Assembly (NCBI RefSeq): GCF_018812025.1
Contig: NC_063061.1
Coordinates: 35,578,115-35,642,114, forward strand
Origin: Megalobrama amblycephala
Taxonomy: Eukaryota > Chordata > Actinopteri > Cypriniformes > Xenocyprididae
Length of the DNA stretch: 64,000 nt
Direction: 5' to 3'
Shown: positions 1-12,231 of the stretch, piece by piece
Layout: each line of letters opens with the position of its first letter
Position numbering within the stretch: position 1 is the first letter of the stretch
Translations under genes and position numbers: made by a program
Notes under the pieces: model-generated
Databases searched by the model: none
Told to the model about the DNA's origin: nothing
The model's input: the letters and a program-made list of their open reading frames with translations, nothing else

Positions 1-413
1 TTGGCATCTTCTTTCTGTCTTCATAATCAAAGCACAACACCTTCAGTGTGTGTCTGTGGGATTTTTCACCTGTTTTCTGGTACAGCAGGTGAGGATTATG
101 CGTCAGATCACTTAGTCAAGGAACAGCACATCTCTGCTCAACAAGACATGATTCGAGATGCACACCGAATTAGCATCAGAATTAGCATCTTTCATCCGTC
201 CCTTTGGAATCTGAACGTTCCCTCATGCCTGGTTGCCATGGAGATCTTTTTGGTCTTCAGTACGGACCTACTTGTTGATGCCCTCGTGAAAAAATAGGTA
301 AACAGTTTCTGTTGTTAATTTTGTTCACTCAGGTTGTTTTGAGCATTGATTGTAGGTGAAAACTGATGATAGTTGTTTTCATGAAGCATTTGAAACTGAT
401 AAAAACCCCAAGG

Positions 414-415
<2 letters not shown>

Positions 416-507
<92 letters not shown>
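416..507. repeat. (GT)n microsatellite
   Basis: About 45 uninterrupted dinucleotide units. Confidence 0.97.
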
Positions 508-509
<2 letters not shown>

Positions 510-1249
510 TGAGTCATATGCTTACTAATACTAATGGATGAAGTGAGAGAGGGAATAAAATGTGTGGAACAGAAAGAAACAGGAGCTCTTTTATAGCTTA
601 TGGAAATTCTTAGTCATGCTTCAATCAAGTATCAACTTAACAAATGTTTCTCCTAAAACTCCAAATTTTGAAACAAATTTCACTCAGAAATGGCTTGTAA
701 ATTTCACAAATAATTACAAAGAAATGGCAAGTAACGAATTTAATTAAATGTAAAATTTTGAAGTAGAAAGTCTGTAGCGGTATTTTCTAAATCTTTGTTT
801 TATTGGTTTGTTTTTTTAAAAAGCCCAGCGCAGAACGCGAGAGTCTCGAGTCTAGCGCATGTTTACATAGAAAAACAATATAAAAATAGCGCATTAAAAT
901 AGAAAAATGTGTTCTGTGTGAACAGCCCCTTGGTTGCTACATGGTAAGATCACTAATCTTAAAGGTACGCTATGTAATTTTTGGCCCTCTAGTGGTTAAA
1001 AAACCAAACTGCATGCATTTTGCAGAGGAACATTGTTTTGGTTGTGCTTCAGCTCTGCCTGACTGTGCAGATGAATATGACCCTTCACAATAGAAAACGC
1101 TTTACAATTAATCAATTTATCTGTTCAATGAAATATCTTACTCACCTATTGAGGAATAAAAACACACCAATGTTGATTCTTGTTTTATTACGAGCTCTGA
1201 TGCGTTCTTTTCTTGCCAGCAGACTCTTCTCTGTTCAGCGTTTGTTTAA

Positions 1250-1560
1250 AGGGATAGTTCACCCAAAAATTATCCCATGATTTACTCACCCTCAAGCCAT
1301 CCTAGGTGTATGTGACTATCTTCTTTCAGACGAACACAATCGGAGATATATTTAAAAATATCCTGGCTCTTCCAAGCTTCATAATGGTTGTGATTTTGAA
1401 GCCATCATAAAAGTAATCCATACGACACCAGGGGGTTAATAAAAACCTTATGAACTGAAGCGATGGGTTTTTAAAGAAAAATATCGATATTTAAAACTTT
1501 ATTAACTATAATATCTAGCTTCTGGCAGACGGCCACACACATCAAAAGACTGATGAAGTA
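1250..1560 (+). mobile_element. Left part of an AGGGATAGTTCACCC hairpin element
   Basis: It starts TTTAAAGGGATAGTTCACCC and continues with CCATGATTTACTCACCCTCA, the left arm of a family whose right arm occurs at 10874-11042 and whose fuller copies are at 25285-25650, 55551-55835 and 59335-59636. It has no coding capacity and is probably a non-autonomous DNA element. The right limit is approximate. Confidence 0.7.
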
Positions 1561-2282
1561 TTGACTGATTATTTGCATTTTTAATTTTGAACAAAAAAAG
1601 GTTGCGTAGTGTACATTTAAAAATTAAGAATAAAGATTTTTTTCAGCGTGTTTATTTTTGGCGTACACTATTAGACTCGTCGCAACAGAAATAACAGATT
1701 GCATCTTGAAGAAACAGGCCTCGGTTGCTCAGATATTTCCCTTGTCTGAGTCACGCTTTGCTCTTTTGTGGTGTGCGGTAATAGAAACGATCCTCACCTG
1801 CTGAGAAACACCACTGGCCTTCTGAAAGCATTGTGTGGATGTGAAGAGACAAACTGTGCTTGAAAAGAGTTCACTTTCTCTGGGCGCTCATGGCCTTCAG
1901 CGCTTCCTCCTCAGTAGACCACAAGCATAAAATAAATCACTTCAAATGCATATATTGGCCGTGGGAATTTTCTTTTGATGAATGTATTTTTAGTCCATTG
2001 TGGCATCACAGCAGAGCACAATCGCCTGTGGCAGTTCGCCGCTCAAACCCACCGTGAACACGGTGCACTGAAACATCTGCTTTCCTTTCTGTCTCACTTA
2101 TTTCTCATTCTTTCTCCATGTTTTCACCCTCAGGCCCTCCATTTCTCTCAATATGACTGACCTAGAGTTCAGATGCATGTTGTGTGAACAAAACCTGGTC
2201 TACTGTAACGTAAAAATATAAGACATGATGTTAAAAACAACAAAATACACATAAAAAAAAACAAAAATCCGATGAAAACATG

Positions 2283-4068
2283 AGTAACACTTTACAATAT
2301 AGTCCCATTAGCAGGTTTATTATAGTTAACCAAAGCCAACAAAAACATTTTCGCTACTTAAAGAAAAATTACTAAAACTTTAACCAGAATTTAACTAAAA
2401 ATGGTAAATATAAAAATAAAAACTAGTATCTTAATAATAAAATAAAACTTCCCATTAGTTAATGTTAGTTAATGTATCATGGAAATTTTGCTGTTGTAGG
2501 CTGTAAGGACCTTTGAAATAACTGAAATAATTTGGCGAAGTTATATGGAACTGTAATGCAGTCAAAACCTGCCTGGAACTACTTTAGCTGTGCTAACAGC
2601 CAATCAGAATCAAGCATTCAACAGCCCTGTATAACTAACATTAGCTAACAATGAGCAATTCGTTTGTGGTTTGTTTCAGTATGTATTGATATTTATTAAC
2701 GTTAGTTATTTTAATAATGTATTAAATGTTGAAATTAACATCAACTAAGGTTAATAAAGGCTTTAGAAGTATTTTTCACTGTTAGTTCAGGCTTGGGTCA
2801 TTCCAAAGCCGTTGATATTCATTTTGCCAGAATTGAACAAATTGCTTGTGCGCCATTTTGAAAATTTACGTAAATTATAATACCTTGTAAATGCTTTGAC
2901 TTATTGGCACAAAATTTGGTAAGGATCATTGATAGTATATCTCGGAGGTACCTGAGAAATTTGAAGACACCGCCTCCTAGTGTTCAGAAGATATACTTTT
3001 TTTTTTCTTCTTTTTTTTTTCTTCTTTTTTTTTTACAAAAATGCACTCTTTTGTTTGAAAAGTATAAAATGTACTAAAATATATAAAAATAGTATAAAAA
3101 TGTATATTTCTACATTTAGTAATTCAAGGTTCTTGGTGTATAACTGAAATAATTTGGCAAATATGGAACTGTAATGCAGTCAAAACCTGCCTGGAACTAC
3201 TTTAGCTGTGCTAACAGCCAATCAGAATCAAGCATTCAACAGCCCTGTATAACTAACATTAGCTAACAATGAGCAATTCGTTTGTGGTTTGTTTCAGTAT
3301 GTATTGATATTTATTAACGTTAGTTATTTTAATAATGTATTAAATGTTGAAATTAACATCAACTAAGGTTAATAAAGGCTTTAGAAGTATTTTTCACTGT
3401 TAGTTCAGGCTTGGGTCATTCCAAAGCCGTTGATATTCATTTTGCCAGAATTGAACAAATTGCTTGTGCGCCATTTTGAAAATTTACGTAAATTATAATA
3501 CCTTGTAAATGCTTTGACTTATTGGCACAAAATTTGGTAGGGATCATTGATAGTATATCTCGGAGGTACCTGAGAAATTTGAAGACACCGCCTCCTAGTG
3601 TTCAGAAGATATACTTTTTTTTTTCTTCTTTTGTTTTTCTTCTTTTTTTTTTACAAAAATGCACTCTTTTGTTTGAATAGTATAAAATGTACTAAAATAT
3701 ATAAAAATAGTATAAAAATGTATATTTCTACATTTAGTAATTCAAGGTTCTTGGTGTATAACTGAAATAATTTGGCAAATATGGAACTGTAATGCGGTCA
3801 AAATCTGCCTGGAACTACTTTAGATGTGCTTCTGGAAAATAATTGCATACCTTAAAATGTTCATCAGCCAATCAGAATCAAGCATTCAACAGCCCTGTAT
3901 AACTAACATTAGCTAACAATGAGCAATACATTTGTGATTTGTTTCAGTACATATTGATCTTTAATAACATTTAACATCAACTAAGATTAATAAATGCTTT
4001 AGAAGTATTTTTCATTGTTAGTTCATGTTAACTAATGTTGTTAACAAATGAAACCCTAAAGTGTTACC
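2283..4068 (+). mobile_element. hAT-like non-autonomous element with internal tandem duplication
   Basis: Terminal inverted repeats read AGTAACACTTTA (left) and TAAAGTGTTACC (right). They are flanked by near-identical 8-bp direct repeats AAAACATG (2275-2282) and AAAACATC (4069-4076), matching the 8-bp target duplication of hAT transposons. Inside, an approximately 620-bp block beginning near 2520 is repeated near 3141, and a third, partial start lies near 3761. No transposase is encoded. Confidence 0.75.
2519..3770 (+). repeat. Two tandem copies of a ~620-bp unit
   Basis: Units start at about 2520 and 3141 (both read AACTGAAATAATTTGGC) and match over their whole length, including a T/TTCTTC-rich stretch at 3000-3033 and 3615-3651. 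A third partial unit begins near 3761. The units differ by only scattered changes, implying a fairly recent duplication. Confidence 0.9.
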
Positions 4069-4076
4069 AAAACATC

Positions 4077-5340
4077 TAGTGATGTTGGCATGTTTTTCAG
4101 GTAATATCCAGGCTCGTCTATGTTTGTGTGAATGATCAGGTCATTATTCACGTGAATGAGGGTTTTTGATAGATGTAATATCATCTGTTCTGTTCTAGCC
4201 ATATTGATCAGCGATTCACGCTCATTCCAGCACAGATTCAACAGTAAGTAGGTCACCAACACACCTCCTCTGTGTTCCTAATATATGAACATCTTTACAG
4301 AGCAAAACAAACCTGCTTCATATTAATGACTGTCAGAAGAAGCCATTGTTTTTAGCTGACAGTTCATCCTTTTTGTTTCCTATTCTGTTTTTGTAATTAA
4401 AGGAATCGATTCTCCCTTAAAATATATCATGTAATCATCTTTATGTCATCCAAACCTTTTTTTTATTCTGTATTATGCTCTTTATTCTTCTAGATATCAT
4501 GAAAGTGAATAGGGGACGGCAAGCTCAAAATGACCAAAAAAAAAAAAAACTATAAAAAATAAAAAATGTTTCCCCTCATTGCATCAAATACTTAATGCAT
4601 GACTTGTGCGCTATATTATAAGTAAATAACTTATATTTTGATCTGTTTCCCACAAACGGCTATCGGATGTCTTCAGAAGACTTGATAAATTGCTGCTCGA
4701 CAGGCCTAATTTCTCATCCTTCACATTTTTGTTATGTGGATAAAAGTGGTCAGGATACTCTTCAAAAACTTGTTTTTGTTCTTGACAGGAGAAAGAAAGT
4801 CACGCAGGTTCAGAACAACATAATGACATCATTTTTATTCTTTTTATTTATGTTTTTCTCTACATTAAACGATTTTTAATTGCATCCACTCAACTAGACG
4901 TCTGTTTGACTGCTAGGTTTAAACTTTTTGACAGCGTATAGCATTATTATCAGAGTTTTCTGGGTCTTCAGTAGCACATAAAAACGTCTGCAAACTCAGC
5001 CGATGATAATACAAAAACAGTTGCAGACGATGCCACCCACTCCGGTCTGGTCCGGTCCGTCAGCATTTGTGTTCCAGCTCTGTAATTAGACTTCTGTTTG
5101 ACAGCAGACAGCCAGAAAACATGGCAGTCAGACCCTTAGTCCACCAGAATTGTTTACAGGGCCTCCATTTATAACTTTTTAATTTGGTAGGGCAAATTTG
5201 GATGACAATTTTGTGCCTGACAGTCTTGGATTGCTTGGTAAACAGCCAACTGATCTGTTGAGCACTGAAGATGTTTTCTCAAATTAAACCTTCAAAGAAT
5301 ATTTGCATTATTGAAATAAACTTTATCTATATTTACTAAA
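4077..5340. other. Intergenic DNA, nothing recognised
   Basis: No gene, RNA or convincing repeat boundary is seen in this AT-rich stretch. Confidence 0.5.
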
Positions 5341-5958
5341 TTCAAGGTTCTTGGTGTCTATGGATTCCTTGGGTCATGCCAAAGCCATTGATATTCATTT
5401 TGCCAGGATCGAACAAATCGCTTGTTCGCCATTTTGAAAATTGTCATAAATTATAATACCTTATAAACGTTTCAGTTATTGGCACAAAATTTGGTGGGGA
5501 TCATTGATAGTATGTCCCGAAGGTACCTGAGGAATTTGAAGACATCGCCTCCTAGTGTTCCGAAGATATACAATTTTTTTTTTTTTTTTTTTTTACAAAA
5601 AATGTGACTTTTTTTGTATAAAAAAAATTTCTTTTTCGCACTCTTTTGTTTGAGTAGTATAAAATGTACTAAATATATTAAAATAGTATAAAATTGTATA
5701 TGTATATTTGTACATTTAGTAATTCAACGTTCTTGGTTGTCTACAGATTCTTTGGGTCATGCCAAAGCCGTTGATATTCATTTTTCCAGGATTGAACTAA
5801 TTGCTTGTTTGCCATTTTTAAAAAAAATTGACATAAATTATAATACCTTTTAAATGCATTGAGTTTTTGGCACAAAATTTGGTAGGGATCATTGATAGTA
5901 TGTCCCGAAGGTACCTGAGAAATTTGAAGACATCACCTCCTAGTGTTCAGAAGATATA

Positions 5959-5999
<41 letters not shown>

Positions 6000-6300
6000 A
6001 AATTTGACACTTTTTTGTATAAAAATAGTATCAAATATATATTTATATTTATATATTTAATAATTCCAGGTTCTTGGTGTCTGCAGATTCTTTGGATCAT
6101 GCCAAAGCCATTGATATTCATTTTGCCAGGATTGAACTAATTGCTTGTTTGCTATTTTGAAAATTGACATAAATTATAATTCCTTTTAAATGCATTGAGT
6201 TTTTGGCACATAATTTGGTAGAGATCAAATTTGGTATGTCCCTTAGGTACCTGAGAAATTTGAAGACATTGCCTCCTAGTGTTCAGAAGATATACAATTT
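5341..6300 (+). repeat. Three diverged ~360-bp tandem units
   Basis: Units begin near 5341, 5723 and 6065 with TTCAAGGTTCTTGG-like sequence and contain GATATTCATTTTGCCAG, GGCACAAAATTTGGT and CTCCTAGTGTTC in the same order. A poly(T) run sits near each unit end. The same core occurs twice inside the 2519-3770 duplication, so this is a second array of that family, apparently older. Confidence 0.85.
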
Positions 6301-6304
6301 TTTC

Positions 6305-6362
6305 TCCCTCCTTTGTAAGTCGCTTTGGATAAAAGCATTTACATGTAAATCTAAATATAAAA
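6305..6362 (+). repeat. SINE/LINE 3' tail fragment
   Basis: TGTAAGTCGCTTTGGATAAA followed by AGCATTTACATGTAAATCTAAAT is the typical 3' end of fish tRNA-derived SINEs and their partner LINEs. The body is absent, so this is a short relic. Confidence 0.6.
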
Positions 6363-8887
6363 GCAGTTCAGTTGTTTGTTGTTAGGTTGAGCAAAATACC
6401 TTTTGACTTCTCATTTTAAATCATTTTGACTTGACTATATGGTTCTTTAATGGTTAATTAAAAACATGATATGTTCTTCAGATCGGTTATTTGGTACCTC
6501 CGAGGTTTTGGTTCTTCTACAAGCAGCTGATAAACACTGACTGTTTCCTTTTTCTGCCTGTAACTGTGTTTGTTTCAGTGTTTTGTGGGATTCAGTGAGT
6601 GTGTTGTGATGGTTTAAAAGCACAGCGCTCTGCAAAACACCATTAATGCGAGCGTGCGTGTGGGCCGTGATGTGTGCTAGCTTTAAAACATTTGACTCCA
6701 TTTGCATGTACTGAATATAAAACACTCTGTCCTGTGTAGTGCTGTTTCATAATGAATCCTGATTTAAAAACACTTAAATAAAAATCCATTCCTCTAAACT
6801 TTTCTTTTCAGATTAAACACATCTGATTGACTTAATCTTGAGTTAGCAGTCTTTCGTTGGTGTCCAACTCGAGATGAGCCAAGAACGTCAACTAATCTGA
6901 CCTTATTGTAAAGTTTATAGGGACGTTTATTAAAACATGTAATACATGTAAAATATCATAGGATGTCTTGGAACACATTATGACATAAACGGTTTGAGAA
7001 AAGAGTCAAACTTTCAGAGTCAAAGACAGAACTTTTTGGAGAACTGAGCACATGGTCACCATCCACCATAATAGAGCAGCATGAGCATTCTTCAAAATGC
7101 CTGCTTTTGTGGTCTACGGAAAGCCATACTGGTTTGAAATAAGTAAATGATGATCATATTAAATTTTTTGGATGAGCTGTTTCCTTTTACACGAATACAA
7201 TCTCACTGTCCCTCCATTATACCTCTCTGTAGAGATGATAGTTCAGCTTCTGAACATGAAAAAAGAAAAGAAGAGCGTCTGACTGAAGACTGACGATATT
7301 ACCACAGTCTATCACCACGAAGATGATAGAAGCTGTGTCATCACTGAGAAACCCATCAGCGTTTCGAGTCGCTGTGTTTTGAAGTGTAAAATTTGTAATC
7401 GTGTAAAGACGAGGCACACACACACACACACACACACACAGCTGTGTCAGTGCCTTCAGGGTGGGTTTCCCTCCTCCACTCACGACTCACACTAGAAATC
7501 TGTCACGTGACTCCAGACGGCCAATCAGACGCTGTAGAGTGGGGATTCCGTGCGTGTGGGAGTAAAACCTTCAACTAAATGACACATCACAGCTCTTCAT
7601 TAGAGCTTAACACAGTCCTGCACTTCATCATTAACCTCCAAATATGGTTATATGAGGAAATGCAGCTCAGAATAAAATTAAATATTTAAAGAGGATGTAA
7701 GTAGCTTATTAAGAGCATCTAAATACAATATACACAGTACTCATACTTGTGGTTAGTGATACATCCCTTTTCATTTTTATTTTTAACCCCTTTTCTTCAC
7801 ATTTTATGGTCCAGCAGGTGAAAATGGTGTGTCTGATCACTTACCAATAAAGTAACACATGAATTGAGGGATTTTACAGACGCTGTGGAGGAAGAGAGAG
7901 TGTTATAGTCCTGATTTATTCACATACAGGTTTCTGCTCAGTGGAGAAAAAGCCAATTAACATCAACGTCAGTAGCCATTTATTATCGGCGGAGGTGAAC
8001 TGAGATGACAGCGAGAGGAAGAGGCCCGACGGATCCGTAAACCCCCACGCCTCACTCTAACTCTCACTCTTTCTCTCTTTTTCCCTCTTTAGTTCTCCTG
8101 TCCTCATCCATGATGCAGTAGTAGTTTGTGTGCTGAAAGCTGACGGGTTTTCCAGCTCTTTGTTCTCGCTCGGATCTCACGTAATATTGACAGAGCTGCA
8201 CCTAATATCAGCAAACACACAGCCGCAGACTCCACCGCACCTGTACCAGGTGTTTGACAGTGTGCGTCCCTAAACGGCCGTCTGGCAACACCAGAAGAAG
8301 AGACTTCTTTCAAAAACATTAAAAAAATCATAATTATTCCAAAAGTCTGAAGGAAACATTTTAACAAAAGACTATTAATTGTCTTTCGCCATAAAGTGAC
8401 GTCTCTGATAGTGACACAAACACAGTAACCGTTTAGGCATTGCAGCAATGATTGACACATCAGGACGACACCCGCCCACTCCTGTCCGCTCGTGTTGTCA
8501 CACCTGTCATGTGACCGCCGGGTCGCTACAGCAGTAGGCAAGTTGTTTGTGTTGAGATGTTCACGTGAGCGTTTGTATGGCTGGACTATGAAAGAGCCGG
8601 TCGCTGTCTATTCAGGCTCAGATAAGTGCTGTAACCGTGACGGCCGAACCCTGAGGTCAAAGCAGATGCTATTCATGAGCAACAGAACCCAGAGAGAGAA
8701 ATGGAGATAAATATAGTCTTTCCAGAGTAAAGACAGCAGGAAAAGAGGCAGGTTTTCATAGTTCCACAGTTTGATTTCTCTTTCATTGCTCAGGAGAGAG
8801 TTCTTTGTAGTGTTTTGTTTACATATCAACTCAGATGTTTCTCCTAAAACAGACCTAAAAGAGTCACCAGTTAATGTCATGATTAAA
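6363..8887. other. Intergenic DNA, no gene recognised
   Basis: A (CA)n of about 14 units lies at 7413-7440. The longest open frame (minus strand, 8104-8541) has no recognisable domain. Nothing else stands out. Confidence 0.5.
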
Positions 8888-9398
8888 AGGGGACCTATCG
8901 ATTGCTTCGGTTGCTCAACAACAACAAAGCTGGAGAATCTCACGCAGCCAAAATGAGGATTGTCAGTAACGGTGTTCAGCCTTACATTGTTCAAACCGGA
9001 GTCGACACTGATGGAGAGACTCAGGAAGAACTTACAACTTTTAGAACGAAACTGGACGTTTCTGAATGGTTAGTGGATAAATTGATGTAGTTGCTGTGGA
9101 GTTGATTCAACTCATCCACTAGCATGTGTCGTCATGTTAATCTTTTGTGTTGAATTGACCCTCGTTTGTGAAGCAGTCCGGTGTAAAATGACGGCATGTC
9201 AACAACGCTCTACTACAACAACTCTTCCTCTTCTCTAAAGCAGCCCAACATGGCCCCGCCCCCTTTGTTGCGTGTTCTCAGGGGCGGGGTTTATGTAAAT
9301 TTTGGGGTTTGTGCTTTGAGTGTCGTAACTTTCCAGATGTTTATGCTCAAACAGCAACATTACACACTAGCTAAAGTTAAAAAAGGTGAAATCATAAG
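8888..9398 (+). mobile_element. TTAA element family A, internally deleted copy
   Basis: It starts AGGGGACCTAT just after TTAAA and contains the family core (CTCAACAACAACAAAGCTGG, GTCGACACTGATGGAGAGAC, CATGGCCCCGCCCC). It lacks about 220 bp of the 5' arm and the GATGTCACCAACCCAGG block found in the intact copy at 30438-31240. Confidence 0.8.
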
Positions 9399-9909
9399 TC
9401 TTCTCAGGGGAAGCATCAGGAAACTTCAGCAAAAGTCTCTTTTTAGAGATATTGCAGAGATCTCATTTGTGTGTTGTCTTTGTACCGTTAAACAGGCAAA
9501 GGAAACTAAATTATAGATCATGCGAGGCGGCACTTGAAAATAACATCCGCTGATGGACGTCATTCATTAGGGCTTTCAGGCTTTTCCAGCACACACACAT
9601 TCATCTCACATTCACGCAGCATTTCCGTCTCCGAAACCGTCCGCGTGTCTCATGAATCCCTTTCATACACACACGCAGTCGGCAGCAGGTCTGCGCTCGC
9701 TGTCGGAAGCTCAAATGATGAAAGAGCTGCAAATCCTTCTATTGAATAATTCACAGAGGGCAGTTCAGCATTATGTTGGGTTTCTCGGCCTTCAATGAAA
9801 CGATTCCTCAGAGTATTTCCCTGCCAGCTGAAATCCACAGGCAAAGACAGGGAATTCCCACACAAATCCATCACCGTTGACCAGCACACAGTGACCGCAC
9901 TCATTCAGA

Positions 9910-10225
9910 TACACTAGCGTTCAACAGTTTGGGGTCAGTAAGATCTTTTGATGTTTCTTCTGCTCACCGAGGCTGCGTTTATTTGATCAAAAATGCAGTA
10001 AATATTAGTACAATTTAGAATAACTGATTCATATTTCAATATATTTAAAAATGTAATTTATTCCTGTGATCAAAGCTGAATTTTCAGCATCATTACTCCA
10101 GTCTTCAGTGTCACATGATCCTTCAGAAATCATTCTAATATGATGATTTGATGCTCAAGAAACATTTATGATTATTATCAATGTTGAAAACAGTTGACAT
10201 CATGATGTCTTGTCAAGCACTTCTG
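9910..10225 (+). mobile_element. Dispersed repeat family C, + orientation
   Basis: It contains GTTCAACAGTTTGGGGTCAG near its start, then TTTATTTGATCAAAAATGCA and CAGCATCATTACTCCAGTCT. Inverted copies lie at about 27700-27995 and 34618-34977, and an interrupted direct copy at 60945-61420. It is non-coding; I recognise the sequence as abundant in cyprinid genomes but do not assign a superfamily. Confidence 0.75.
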
Positions 10226-12149
10226 CTGAATAAAAGTTAATTTAAATGAATTTAAAGTAAAAATTACTGGCCCCTCCTCCTACACTTTAGCTTCGCCCCT
10301 CACTGCTATTGGTTCAACTAGACTAAATTCACTCCTCTGATTTCTGTTTTGGCCTCTGACCCCTGTTGCACTGATTACTGATTTGACGCACTTAAATCAA
10401 GCTCTGAGTTTCACAGATAACATTGAGGACACACACACACACACAGTAAGAACAGCACTTAAGGAGGATGGGAAATGTTACACTGACTGAGAGGGTAAAA
10501 TCAGCGGCTCTCAGGGTCAGACAGAGAGACAGAGGAGACGGCAAGGTTAATTACATCAGACAGGCAGAGAAAAATACAGCATGTGAGGAGGCTCACGTAA
10601 GAAGTCCTTTCTGGAGGTTCAGCCAATGTCAGCGTTTATTATTTCTTTTATATTTCTGCCATTATAATAAATTAGTAAGCCACCCAGGCTGCAATTACAG
10701 TGATTTTTCCCATAATTAAGAGGGTTTTAAGCTCTCTGTCTGCCTTTAACTGTGGTAAAATCACTGTAATGCATAGCAGAACTTCTATATAGCGCTTTTC
10801 ACAACACACACGTTTCAAAACAGCTTTACAGAAATCATGAAGTTGACATTTATAATGGATGGATGGATGTGCTTTTTTGGGCTTCAAAATTTCACTCCCA
10901 TTATAAAGCTTGGAAGAACCAGGATATTTTTTAATATAACTCCAAACCTGTTTGTCTGAAAGAAAATAGTCATATACACCTAGGATGGCTTAAGGGTGAG
11001 TAAATCATGGGATAATTTTCATTTTTTGGCGAACTATCCCTTTAAGTGAGGCATTATCAAAGAAGGGAAGTAACATTTTCTGAAGCTCAAAGCAGATCTG
11101 TGTGTGTGAAAACTGCATGTGACTGTTGAATAATGAGCAGCATAATTTCGGAAAGTTTGCATGCAGAAAGTGAATGTTTTGGCAGGCAGTAGAATTTAAA
11201 CAGGCACCAATTACACCCTTCCCATCCACCCACGGGGGTCTTCAGCGTCACCCCTGCAGGTGTGTGTTTTCATCAGCAAGCAGGAACAGTTTGTCTCTCA
11301 CACACACACTTAACTAACAGCTCCCTGTTTTCCAGGTTATTTGCATGAAATTAGATGCCCACTGATGCACGTAATTGCATATCAATTAAAACCAATATCA
11401 CATGTTCAGATAATGATAGAGAGAGATATGAGAACATTGTGTTGCTATTTACAACTAGCTTTGCACTTTTCTCAGTTTAAAATATAACACATGCAGAAGT
11501 GGGAAAGATGTGTTAGGCAGTACGGAAATAGTGCTAACAAACTAGATATATGTCTTTTTTTCAGTAATTGCAGTTTCCAGTGGACGTTCAGTGGGGGAAT
11601 TTGAACCATGATGTTTTTGTCAGTTTTCCCTTTGTTCAGATGATGTTTATAGATTATCTAATCATCAGCTCCTCACACAAGGGACTGCCTGATTTCTGTC
11701 CCACAACACTTTGCTCAAGGCTCTGATCAATATGTCATCACCATGGCAACATGCCCGCCCTCTCACACTCACAGGGAAAGTCTTAAGTGGATTAGAGGCG
11801 GAGTTATTCAAATCAAAGAGAGAATGCTAATTATCATCGGGACACCAGCAAAACAGCAGTACACTGTGTGTGCATGTGAACAATATTGCAAGTTTAAAAT
11901 ATTTTGATATATATATATATATAAATGAAGCATTAAAATTATTAATGCATTTAATGTACCTGCCTAGTGTAATAAATTCTATGTTGAATACATTTTTTTT
12001 TTTCTAAAGCTACTTTTTGATTTTATGCTTTTCTCATTTAACACAATAATGACTTTAAATTTTCTTTTTGGGTTTCCCCATGTGTTATTAATTTGTGATT
12101 AATTTGATTAATGAATTAGATTAATTAATCACCACATTGTGTAATTATT

Positions 12150-12190
<41 letters not shown>

Positions 12191-12230
12191 CATGTATGCA
12201 TGTATAAATAGGCCCTATATATACAGTATA
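10226..12230. other. Intergenic DNA with a hairpin-element right arm
   Basis: The right half of the AGGGATAGTTCACCC family lies at about 10874-11042, ending ...GGCGAACTATCCCT before TTAA. Short (CA)n at 10432-10444 and (AT)n at 11909-11922 and 12156-12187 are present. No gene is recognised. Confidence 0.5.
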
Positions 12231-12231
12231 T

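Larger units (their letters stand above)
1..2282. other. Intergenic DNA, no gene recognised
   Basis: No ORF here resembles a known protein; the short open frames are what AT-rich non-coding DNA yields. It contains a (GT)n array at about 416-507 and, at about 1250-1560, the left half of an AGGGATAGTTCACCC hairpin element. A 45-bp stretch near 70-115 resembles one at 7800-7845 (both contain CAGCAGGTGA followed by TCTGATCACTTA or close). Confidence 0.6.

Noticed and set aside
8104..8541. 145-codon minus-strand frame
   Set aside because: No recognisable domain, no splice-consistent context and no repeat of the frame elsewhere; treated as chance.
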